Shown in pieces: positions 1-6,494 of a DNA stretch of 9,767 nucleotides. Every line of letters begins with the position of its first letter. Position 1 is the stretch's first letter. This DNA is from Clostridiales bacterium. GTDB taxonomy: Bacteria; Bacillota; Clostridia; Oscillospirales; Acutalibacteraceae. The translations under genes and the position numbers were made by a program. Location: NCBI GenBank assembly GCA_021200075.1, contig JAJQGZ010000025.1, forward strand, positions 1-9,767. Reading direction: 5' to 3'. The notes under the pieces are model-generated. The model saw only the letters and a list, made by a program, of their open reading frames with translations. It ran no database searches and had not been told where the DNA came from.

Positions 1-54
1 CCCACGCTTAATTCCACTCCTTTATCACTGTGGAATTTACTTTGGGAATTTACT
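1..54. repeat. Left terminal copy of a 54-bp inverted repeat
   Basis: These 54 bases are identical to the reverse complement of 9713-9766. The element contains a small hairpin (ATTCCAC at 11-17 with GTGGAAT at 30-36) and a tandem direct repeat, GGAATTTACT at 32-41 and 45-54 separated by TTG. The match ends abruptly after base 54. No transposase lies between the copies and the enclosed genes are chromosomal, so I read it as a dispersed intergenic repeat at which assembly stopped rather than as a transposon end. Confidence 0.85.
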
Positions 55-88
55 AGAAAAAAGTAGCTCAATTTATTGTTTCTGCCTT

Positions 89-1468
89 TTATTTTACGGC
101 GGTGTATTCGCCGATTTTTACCGTGGTGTTGTAGTCCCTGTGATTTTCGTCGCCTATCATCAACAGTACAAATTTGTCAATATCCGCAAGCAACGGTTCT
201 TTTTCACCGAGCTTCTTTTCAAGCCGGTGAGTTATCGGGTGAAGCCGTTTAAGGAGCTTCGATACCGCATCGTACATCGGCGTGCCTTTTGTGTACGGCT
301 CGTCGCCGACAAAAATATTCCTTACAAGCTCAACGCCTACATCCTTTACAAGCATATCGCCTATGCTCTTGTCCACGCTGAAGCAGAGAAGTCTGCCGAG
401 CTTTTTCAGTGTCAGCTTTTGCAGCAGCTTGCCAACTGCGGTAATCGGTACTTTCAGCTTTTTGTTTTTCTCCGGGCCGCCGAAAAGCCTTGTAAAGAAA
501 GCGAAGTCGTATGCCATTGCGTCTATAATATCGGTTATCATTCTGTCAAACCGCCACTGAAAATACTCCTGCGCCGTCATTCCCTTTTTGTCGTAATCAA
601 AATCGTTTATTGTATATGATTTTATTTCAGCCGTGTTATTGGGGGTAAATGTGATTTTCCTGTATGTGCACGGACAGCCTACGAAACAGCCGGTTTGCAC
701 ATCGGTTATTTTGTTTCCCTTTTGTGTTTTATATTCCGTCACCGCCTGGGCGTGCATATGACCTGTGAAAATTAAATCAAGTCCTGCGTCCGCAAGCGTC
801 TGCGCTGTTTTTTCCCAATTTGTGAGCTTTGCGTCGCCGATAAAATTCATAACCGGTGAAAACGGCAGCAGGGGATAATGCGTCATTGCGAATATGTAAT
901 TTCCGCTTTTGTGAGCGTCCTCGATTTGTTCAACCGCCCATTTGAGCTGGTCGTCCCATAAGCCTTTAAAATCCTTGCAGTCGCCGTCGCAGTTTAAAGC
1001 CAAAAGGCGTACACCGTCGGCTATCTGCGCCACATAGGACATACTTTCCTTATGCTCGCTGATTGCATCGTCAAAGCCGAAATCACGGTAAAAATCCCTC
1101 AGTTCCTCCCTCGGCATACCTTTTACGGAGATTTCCTTTTCGCCGTCAAATTCGCACGGATTTTCCGCATAGTCGTGCCTTGCGGTTATCAAATAAATCT
1201 TTTTCCCTTTTTTGGCAAGAGAGTAAAGTCTTTCACGAAAGCCTATATGGCTTTGATATTCACCTCTGTAAACAAGGTCTCCCGGAATCAGTATAACATT
1301 CGTTTGCGTATCTTCTGCAATTTGTGCAAAGCCTGCGTCGATTACGGCAGGCGTTTCCGCCACGCATTTTTGGTCGGTTCTGCTCCTGCGCTCATAGGCG
1401 GCGCCATTTGATTTAAAAGATGAATCGTAGTAATGAGTGTCCGTAACAAGATAAAAGCTGAAATCCAT
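89..1468 (-). CDS. Calcineurin-like metallophosphoesterase with a C-terminal helical extension
   Basis: A 459-residue protein of the calcineurin-like phosphoesterase superfamily, which hydrolyses phosphomono- or diesters using two metal ions; the substrate cannot be read from sequence. Metal-site motifs appear in order: Asp10-Thr-His12, Gly63-Asp64, His98-Asp99, His197 (THYP) and Gly236-His-Met-His239. The usual Asn of the GNHD motif is Arg97 here (TARHDY). Residues from about 285 to the end form a long, lysine-rich, probably helical extension that I do not recognise. There is no signal peptide or membrane segment, so it should be cytoplasmic. The ATG start is supported by AAAGGA seven bases upstream. 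The gene stands alone, divergent from the riboswitch-mntP unit, and stops with TAA just inside the left repeat. The superfamily call is firm; the function is open. Confidence 0.9.
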   Translation of the reverse strand: MDFSFYLVTDTHYYDSSFKSNGAAYERRSRTDQKCVAETPAVIDAGFAQIAEDTQTNVILIPGDLVYRGEYQSHIGFRERLYSLAKKGKKIYLITARHDYAENPCEFDGEKEISVKGMPREELRDFYRDFGFDDAISEHKESMSYVAQIADGVRLLALNCDGDCKDFKGLWDDQLKWAVEQIEDAHKSGNYIFAMTHYPLLPFSPVMNFIGDAKLTNWEKTAQTLADAGLDLIFTGHMHAQAVTEYKTQKGNKITDVQTGCFVGCPCTYRKITFTPNNTAEIKSYTINDFDYDKKGMTAQEYFQWRFDRMITDIIDAMAYDFAFFTRLFGGPEKNKKLKVPITAVGKLLQKLTLKKLGRLLCFSVDKSIGDMLVKDVGVELVRNIFVGDEPYTKGTPMYDAVSKLLKRLHPITHRLEKKLGEKEPLLADIDKFVLLMIGDENHRDYNTTVKIGEYTAVK

Positions 1469-1525
1469 TTTATTTTCCTTTCAGTTTAATTGCAATAATA
1501 AAACGCAGATTAATTTTACTATTCT

Positions 1526-1554
1526 AAAATAACATATATTTCTTTTTTATGCAA
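1526..1554 (-). promoter_or_regulatory. Possible promoter of the first phosphoesterase gene
   Basis: Read on the minus strand there is a TTGCAT -35 (1549-1554), a 17-base spacer and a weak TATTTT -10 (1526-1531), followed by a leader of about 50 bases to the ATG at 1468. The -10 is poor and the surroundings are AT-rich, so this is tentative. Confidence 0.35.
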
Positions 1555-1615
1555 GATGTGCAGGGGAAAACGGTTCGCGGTACAAGCAAGAAATGCAGAA
1601 AATATTTTTCCGATA

Positions 1616-1644
1616 TTGACAAAACCGTAACTTCTTGTTACAAT
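1616..1644 (+). promoter_or_regulatory. Sigma-A promoter of the Mn riboswitch-mntP unit
   Basis: A perfect -35 TTGACA (1616-1621), a 17-base spacer and TACAAT (1639-1644) predict a transcript start near 1651. That is exactly where the first paired strand of the riboswitch begins, which supports both calls. Confidence 0.88.
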
Positions 1645-1789
1645 CTGTGCGTGAGGGAGTAGGTGGCACGGAATATTCCGTGCAGTAAGTCAACATACTG
1701 ATTACTTTGCTTTGCTTCTTGCAATGCGCTTTATATTTTGTAATCTGGCTTATCTCAGGGCAATCTCATGTATGCCTAATATCGAGACT

Positions 1790-1827
1790 CACATATGGAA
1801 ACTGTCAATACCGTATGTGCGTTTTTT
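1790..1827 (+). terminator. Riboswitch terminator 1
   Basis: CACAUAUGG (1790-1798) pairs over nine positions (one G-U) with CCGUAUGUG (1811-1819), followed by CG and six T (1822-1827). Its 5' arm shares bases 1790-1792 with the closing strand of aptamer stem P1, so a stable Mn-bound P1 should weaken this hairpin. Confidence 0.85.
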
Positions 1828-1831
1828 AACT

Positions 1832-1861
1832 GTCGGATACGGTGTTGTATCTGACTTTTTT
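1832..1861 (+). terminator. Riboswitch terminator 2
   Basis: GUCGGAUAC (1832-1840) pairs over nine positions (one G-U) with GUAUCUGAC (1847-1855), and six T follow (1856-1861). It ends only nine bases before the mntP ribosome binding site. Its 5' arm and loop are consumed by the alternative pairing with 1806-1816. Confidence 0.8.
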
Positions 1862-1881
1862 ATTTTATCGGAGGAATTAAT

Positions 1882-2451
1882 ATGGGTATTGCGGAACTGT
1901 TTTTGATAGCGGTGGGACTTTCTATGGATGCGTTTGCCGTTTCCGTGTGTAAGGGTTTGTCAACACAAAAGCTCAAGGCTAAAAATTACCTTTCCGTCGG
2001 CCTATGGTTCGGCGGATTTCAGATGCTTATGCCTTTTATCGGCTATTTTCTCGGCTCAACCTTTGAGGAATATATCACGGCTGTCGATCACTGGGTGGCT
2101 TTTGTTCTGCTCGCTCTTATTGGCGCCAATATGATTAGAGAGGGTGGCAGTAAAGAGGAAAATAAGGAAAACGATAGCCTTTCGTTTAAAACAATGTTCG
2201 TCCTCGCAGTTGCAACAAGCATAGACGCTCTTGCGGTCGGTATTACTTTTGCGCTTTTGCCGGATGTTAATATCACCGTAGCGGTCGCTTTTATAGGCGT
2301 AACCACATTTGTACTGTCGTGTATCGGGCTGAAGATAGGCAATGTGTTCGGTTTGAAATATAAATCAAAGGCGGAGATTGCCGGCGGAGTTATTCTTATT
2401 CTTATGGGATTAAAAATACTCTTGGAGCATTTGGAAGTTATTTCATTTTAA
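1882..2451 (+). CDS. mntP: Manganese efflux pump MntP
   Basis: A 189-residue integral membrane protein, the usual MntP length, that exports Mn2+ and protects against manganese overload. Six hydrophobic segments are visible, near residues 3-22, 36-58, 69-87, 103-127, 131-153 and 165-182, with a charged loop at 87-102 (EEN/KEN-rich). The two halves carry the paired family signatures LSMDAFAVS (Asp16) and ATSIDALAVG (Asp115), whose acidic residues lie in the transport path. FGGFQMLMPFIG, DHWVAF and AEIAGGVILILMGLKIL are also typical. The ATG is set by GGAGGA (1870-1875) six bases upstream. It is transcribed from the TTGACA/TACAAT promoter through the Mn riboswitch, so expression should rise with Mn2+. 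The next gene has its own promoter and no operon partner is evident. Confidence 0.95.
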   Translation: MGIAELFLIAVGLSMDAFAVSVCKGLSTQKLKAKNYLSVGLWFGGFQMLMPFIGYFLGSTFEEYITAVDHWVAFVLLALIGANMIREGGSKEENKENDSLSFKTMFVLAVATSIDALAVGITFALLPDVNITVAVAFIGVTTFVLSCIGLKIGNVFGLKYKSKAEIAGGVILILMGLKILLEHLEVISF

Positions 2452-2505
2452 TTAAAATAAATATTTGTTTGTACCTTTTTTGGCGCCTCGTCAGGAATAA
2501 TGCTG

Positions 2506-2535
2506 TTGAAATATTATTAATAAATATGTTATCAT
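2506..2535 (+). promoter_or_regulatory. Promoter of the glucosidase gene
   Basis: TTGAAA (2506-2511), an 18-base spacer and TATCAT (2530-2535) lie 37 bases before the ATG. A strong ribosome binding site (AGGGGG, ending at 2563) follows. I see no GC-rich terminator between mntP and this promoter, only the AT palindrome ATTTTAATTAAAAT at 2445-2458. Confidence 0.6.
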
Positions 2536-2571
2536 ATTTTATATAACAATACTTAAAAGGGGGTAAGGAAT

Positions 2572-4233
2572 ATGAAAGATTGGTACAAGGAACTGGTGGT
2601 TTATCAGATATGGCCCCGTTCATTTTGCGACGGCAACGGCGACGGTATCGGAGACCTTGAGGGTGTTCTCAGCAAGCTGGATTATCTCAGCGATTTAGGG
2701 ATAAACTGCATATGGTTTTCTCCTCTTTATCCCTCGCCCAATGCCGATTACGGCTACGATATTGCCGATTACAAGGACATAAGTAAGGATTACGGCGATC
2801 TCGATTTGTTCAAAAAGGTTTTAGACGGCGCTCACGAAAGAGGCATTAAGGTTATTATGGATTTGGTAATCAACCATACCTCCGACGAGCATAAATGGTT
2901 TGAGGAATTGAGAGATCTGTCCTCGCCTTATCACGATTATTACTTTTGGCGCAAGGGTAAGAGAAACGGCAAGAAACCGCCGAACAACTGGCTCTCCTGC
3001 TTCGAGGGCGGAGCTTAGGAGCAGGATGAAAAATCGGGCGAATACTACCTCCATGTTTTCGCAAAAAAGCAGCCCGACCTTAACCACGACAATCCCAAGG
3101 TTAGGGAAGAAGTTAAGGATATAATGAAATTTTGGCTCGATATGGGCGTTGACGGATTCAGAGAGGATGTCATAACATTCATATCAAAGCGTAAGGGATT
3201 GCATACGGGATTTCCACTTCCGATAGGGTGCGGTCTTGAGCATTATATGGACGGGCCAAATATCCATAAATATCTCAGGGAATATCGTGAGGTAACCGAT
3301 AAATACGACTGCTTTACTCTCGGCAAAGCGCCTATGATGACTCCGTCAAATGCGCTTAAATATATTGACGAGAGCAATAAAGAGCTTGATTTGATGTTCC
3401 ATTTTCAACATATTGAAGCGGACGCTTTCTTGATAGATTTCCTGCAAACCGATTTCAGGCTCAAGAGCATGAAAAAGGCTTTTTCAAATTGGCAGGAAAA
3501 GCTCAACGGCAGAGCGTGGAATACTCTTTACATAGAAAATCACGATCACCCCAGGATAATTTCCCGTTACGGCAGTGAACAGTACAGAACGAAATCGGGC
3601 AAAATGCTTGTAAATATGTATATGCTCCAGCAGGGTACGCCTTTTATTTATCAGGGGCAGGAAATCGGAATGTTAAACACAAGGCTCAACAGTATTGACG
3701 ATTATGTTGACTGCTTTGTTAAAAACAATTACGATACCGCTCTTAATAAATTGCATATGAATCCCGATAAGTGCTGGGAATTTGCGGTTAAATCAACCCG
3801 TGATAACGCAAGAACTCCCGTTCAGTGGGACGACAGCGAAAACGCCGGTTTTACAATAGGTACGCCGTGGTTTCCGGTAAATGAAAATTATCACGAGATA
3901 AATGTAAAAAAAGAAATGGCAGACCCCAATTCGATTTACAACCACTACAAAAAGCTAATTAAGTTTAAAAAAGAAAATGCCGTTGCAAAATGGGGCGATT
4001 ACAAGGAACATTATAAATCCTCTGACGAGCTTTATGTTTACGAGAGGAATTATAACGGCAAAAGGCTGCTTGTGATAAATTCATTCAGCCCGGAGAGGGT
4101 TGCTTTTGAAGCTCCCGACGGTTTTGATCTTGAAAAGGGCGAGTCGATTCTCTGCAATTATGAAAATAATTTTGTTCAGGGTAACGGCTTCAAGCTTCGC
4201 CCGTACGAGACGAGAATGTACTATTTTAAATAA
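2572..4233 (+). pseudogene. GH13 oligo-1,6-glucosidase, broken by an amber codon and an acid/base substitution
   Basis: Apart from one in-frame TAG (3016-3018, codon 149) this is a full-length, 553-codon alpha-glucosidase of glycoside hydrolase family 13, the oligo-1,6-glucosidase type that cleaves isomalto-oligosaccharides in the cytoplasm. Both flanks share one frame. Visible parts are the N-terminal KELVVYQIWPRSF, region I DLVINHTS, the nucleophile Asp199 in GFREDVI, ENHDHPR with the transition-state Asp325, TPFIYQGQEIGM, and a beta-rich C-terminal domain. Val200 after the nucleophile is known to go with alpha-1,6 rather than alpha-1,4 specificity. The TAG falls where relatives have Trp (GGAW), one G-to-A step from TGG. 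In the LGKAPMMTP segment the acid/base Glu is Lys252 (AAA, 3325-3327), again one G-to-A step away. Either lesion should abolish activity; translation would stop at 148 residues. Sequencing error could explain one, less easily both. It has its own promoter and a strong terminator. Confidence 0.88.
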
Positions 4234-4240
4234 ATAAAAC

Positions 4241-4283
4241 AAAATCCGAAACCGCAAGTGAACTGCTGCGGTTTCGGATTTTT
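4241..4283. terminator. Bidirectional terminator between the glucosidase gene and prmA
   Basis: A perfect 16-bp stem (4241-4256 with 4267-4282; core CCGAAACCGCA) and a ten-base loop. The right arm ends in a T run, and the left arm begins with AAAA, so the minus strand also reads as hairpin plus T run. It lies 8 bases after the glucosidase stop and 13 bases beyond the prmA stop, and can serve both convergent genes. Confidence 0.92.
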
Positions 4284-4295
4284 ACTGTTTGAAAA

Positions 4296-5235
4296 TTAAT
4301 CTTTCTTTTTTGCGGCGAATACAAGCCAGCCTTTTTCCTCAAATCCGTTTTCGTCAAACGAACGGAGTACCTCGTCCTCACGGTTTTCGATAATTCCGCC
4401 GGTTATGTATATTCCGCCGTCAGCAAGCAGAGCGGGAACGCTTTTGTTCAGTTCAATCACAATATTGGCAACTATATTTGCAACGATTACCGAATATTTG
4501 CCGTCAACATCCTGCGTAGGATTGCCTGTCTTTGCGGTGAAGCAGTTGCTGTCAAATCCGTTTTTCTCGGCATTTTGTACAGCGGTTTTAACTACAAGAG
4601 GGTCGATGTCGATACCGAGCGCATTTTCAGCACCGAGAAGTAAACAGGCGACGGAAAGCATACCGCTTCCGCAGCCGACATCAAGCACCGTTGAATCCGA
4701 GCCGATGTATTTTTCCAGCATTTTAAGGCATAATTTTGTTGTGGGGTGGCTCCCGGTGCCGAAAGCAAGCCCCGGCTCGATATTGAGTACATATCGTCCC
4801 TCGGGGTCGCATTCTTCCTCCCAGCCGGGTTTGATAAGGAGTTTGTCTCCTATCGGCATCGGGTGAAAATAATGTTTCCAGTTATTTATCCAGTCCTCGG
4901 CTTCACAGCCGGAAAGTGTGATTGAATATTCTATATTTTGAGCGTTTAAGCGTTCTTCCAAAAAAAGATACGGCTTCGGCAGGATTTTCGTGCGGATTGA
5001 TATAGATATGAATTTTTCCCTTTGTACGGTCGGATTTCAGCAAATCCTCGGAGATTAAATCTATATGCGCAATCTGCATTACCTCATTTTCAAGATCGGA
5101 GTAATCCTCGGTGTATATGCCGTACGGAACTGTCATAACGGCGATATTCTCCGCCACTTCCAGGTCTTTTGTATCAACGCTGACGGTTATTTGCGTCCAT
5201 TCTCCGTCAACATTTGCCGTGTATGTGTTGTCCAA
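4296..5235 (-). pseudogene. prmA: Ribosomal protein L11 methyltransferase, frameshifted
   Basis: PrmA uses S-adenosylmethionine to methylate ribosomal protein L11. Two overlapping frames together give one PrmA of about 312 residues, the normal size. The first frame (from 5235) holds the N-terminal substrate-recognition domain (WTQITVSVDTKDL, VPYGIYTEDYSDLE, HIYINPHENPAEAVSF). The second holds EDWINNWKHYF, PGLAFGTGSHPTTKLCL, the SAM-binding VLDVGCGSGMLS, and VIVANIVANI. They join at a run of seven A at 4960-4966 (T on the coding strand). Six T would give the family-like SFLEERL; the extra base instead leads to a stop near 4903. The start is TTG at 5233-5235, with GGGGGA six bases upstream inside the end of yhaM, so translation is coupled to it. 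TTG at 4959-4961 opens the second frame but has no role as a start. Real mutation, homopolymer read error, or slippage remain possible; PrmA is dispensable in E. coli. Confidence 0.88.
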
Positions 5236-5237
5236 AA

Positions 5238-6164
5238 TCAGTCCCCCAAATTTACTTTGTGTTCGGTTGAAGAAAGACCGTGGCTATAAAGCTTCCTGTT
5301 ATCGAGCGCCCATTGTCTGTCCGTGAATTCTCCAACCTTTATATTGTCGCAGGCGGTATTCATTTCATATATTGCGGCGTCGAGAGCGTCGAGGGATGAA
5401 AGTATTTGCGCTTCTACAAACATAGGTCTTACCGGCGAGCCGTATTCGGGTTCGCTGTGGTGGGAAAGCACCATATGCTCCAAGAGAGTTACCTCTTCGC
5501 TGTTTATATTAAGCCTCTTTGCGGTTTCGTCAATGCAAATCACGCCCATTACAATATGCCCGACAAGATTACCCTGTACCGAATATCCGCTACAAAGTCC
5601 CGATTTACCTGTTTTAAGCTCAAAAATCTTTGCTGTATCATGCAAAATTGCGCCGGATAAAAGAAGCTCTCTGTTTACTCCCGGGTAAATATCGCACACC
5701 TTTTCAGCCATTTCCACTATTGATGCGGTATGCAGCATAAGTCCGCCGACAACTGCGTGGTGAAGCCTGAAGGCGGCGGGATATGTTTCAAGCTTTTGCC
5801 TGTTTTCAGTCATTATTGTTGAAACGAGCTTTTTCAGTTCTGCGTCCTTAAATGCGTTTACCTTTGCGAGCAGGGAAGCAAATACGGCTTTCCCGTCGTG
5901 TTCCGATTGCGGAATAAAATCCTTTATTATTTCGTCCGGAGCTTTTTTGATTGAATTTATTGTAAGCTGAGTTTTGCCCTTGTAGTTGTCGAGGGTGTAT
6001 TCTATTTCAACAACATCGTTCGGAGCAAACTGACCGTTATTTTCAAATCTCCATACCTTTGCCGAATATTCTTTTTTATCGCTTCCTATAATAATGAGGT
6101 CGAGGAATGAATTGGAATTTTTATCTTTTTTTTCCGTAAGCTCTTTTATCATTGCAAATGACAT
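5238..6164 (-). CDS. yhaM: 3'-5' exoribonuclease YhaM family protein (OB fold plus HD domain)
   Basis: A 308-residue protein matching YhaM, a metal-dependent 3'-5' exonuclease that trims RNA 3' ends in Firmicutes. Residues 15-75 form the OB-fold nucleic-acid-binding part. Residues 130-270 form the HD domain, with His145, the His175-Asp176 doublet (ILHDTAK), His203, His235-His236 in SHHSEPEYGSPVRP, and Asp259/Asp262 near SSLDALDAA. The C-terminal FTDRQWALDNRKLY is also familiar from the family. Length is close to the usual 310-320. The ATG is chosen because AGAAAGGA lies seven bases before it; an internal Met5 has no such site. It is the first gene of an operon with prmA: its TGA is two bases before the prmA start. 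A promoter at 6296-6324 gives a leader of about 125 bases. Cytoplasmic. The family is secure; nuclease activity is inferred. Confidence 0.92.
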   Translation of the reverse strand: MSFAMIKELTEKKDKNSNSFLDLIIIGSDKKEYSAKVWRFENNGQFAPNDVVEIEYTLDNYKGKTQLTINSIKKAPDEIIKDFIPQSEHDGKAVFASLLAKVNAFKDAELKKLVSTIMTENRQKLETYPAAFRLHHAVVGGLMLHTASIVEMAEKVCDIYPGVNRELLLSGAILHDTAKIFELKTGKSGLCSGYSVQGNLVGHIVMGVICIDETAKRLNINSEEVTLLEHMVLSHHSEPEYGSPVRPMFVEAQILSSLDALDAAIYEMNTACDNIKVGEFTDRQWALDNRKLYSHGLSSTEHKVNLGD

Positions 6165-6295
6165 ATTATTTTCCTTTCTGTGTGCGTTTGTAATCGGTGC
6201 AGGTCATCATATTTACGGCGTTTAAAAAGCCGTGAAAGCATATCGCCGGCATCCAGACGATATTCAAGATATGATATTAATAAATTTATGATAAT

Positions 6296-6324
6296 ATTAT
6301 ACAATAACTTTACATTTTATTCAA
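6296..6324 (-). promoter_or_regulatory. Promoter of the yhaM-prmA operon
   Basis: On the minus strand: TTGAAT (6319-6324), a 17-base spacer and a perfect TATAAT (6296-6301). The predicted start near 6289 leaves a leader of about 125 bases. Confidence 0.8.
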
Positions 6325-6344
6325 TCATTAATTATCCCGACTTC

Positions 6345-6373
6345 TTGACAAAGTGCCTTTCAGTTGGTATTAT
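6345..6373 (+). promoter_or_regulatory. Promoter of the PASTA pseudokinase gene
   Basis: TTGACA (6345-6350), a 17-base spacer and TATTAT (6368-6373). The predicted start near 6380 leaves a leader of about 115 bases. Its -35 is only 20 bases from the -35 of the divergent yhaM promoter, so one protein bound between them could affect both. Confidence 0.82.
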
Positions 6374-6429
6374 ATTCGTATTACATAAAAGTATTATCAA
6401 AGTTTGATTTTAAATTTTAAAGAAATGAT

Positions 6430-6470
6430 GTGCCGCGCCGTTTTGCATATGGCAGCGGCGGTTTGGGCAC
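6430..6470 (+). repeat. GC-rich stem-loop in the pseudokinase leader
   Basis: GTGCC (6430-6434) pairs with GGCAC (6466-6470), and inside it CGCCG (6436-6440) pairs with CGGCG (6456-6460). It stands out in AT-rich DNA and ends ten bases before the ribosome binding site AGGAG (6480-6484). No T run follows, so it is not an intrinsic terminator. It could be a regulatory leader structure or a small palindromic repeat. Confidence 0.55.
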
Positions 6471-6494
6471 GCATTGATTAGGAGTGATATTTCC

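Larger units (their letters stand above)
1651..1861 (+). promoter_or_regulatory. yybP-ykoY manganese riboswitch with expression platform
   Basis: The leader of mntP matches the Mn2+-sensing yybP-ykoY family. Stem P1 is GUGAG (1651-1655) with CUCAC (1788-1792). The conserved GGAGUAG follows at once. A long palindrome, GCACGGAAUAUUCCGUGC (1666-1683), makes the P2 arm. GUCAACAUAC (1689-1698) supplies the P3 strand CAUAC, which pairs with GUAUG at 1770-1774 and is followed by the family-type CGAGAC loop (1783-1788). An inserted hairpin is closed by GAUUAC (1700-1705) and GUAAUC (1740-1745). Family members bind Mn2+ where the two internal loops meet and switch on Mn export genes. Downstream lie two terminator hairpins and an 11-bp alternative pairing (1806-1816 with 1837-1847) that excludes both. 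The layout predicts that Mn2+ allows read-through into mntP. Family identity is seen in motifs and context; the switching model is inferred. Confidence 0.9.
6165..6494. other. Divergent intergenic region between yhaM and the PASTA pseudokinase gene
   Basis: This 330-base gap holds two back-to-back promoters and two long leaders. The yhaM leader (about 6165-6288, minus strand) contains a hairpin formed by ACGGC and GCCGT around 6214-6233 that I cannot assign to a known riboswitch. The plus-strand leader contains a GC-rich stem-loop at 6430-6470. No credible coding sequence is visible on either strand. Confidence 0.7.

Noticed and set aside
1712..1906. A 64-codon plus-strand open frame ahead of mntP
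   Set aside because: It lies across the riboswitch and its terminators, has no ribosome binding site, and overlaps the mntP start in another frame.
3124..4233. The downstream glucosidase frame as a separate gene starting at ATG 3124
   Set aside because: It begins in the middle of the catalytic barrel, lacks region I, and continues the upstream frame exactly across a single TAG.
4296..4961. The second prmA frame as an independent gene starting at TTG 4959-4961
   Set aside because: It would lack the N-terminal PrmA domain, which is present in the adjoining frame, and there is no ribosome binding site at that TTG.
6474..6494. An earlier in-frame start (ATT) for the pseudokinase gene
   Set aside because: GTG at 6495 has AGGAG at a suitable distance and the zinc ribbon begins right after it; the ATT precedes that ribosome binding site.
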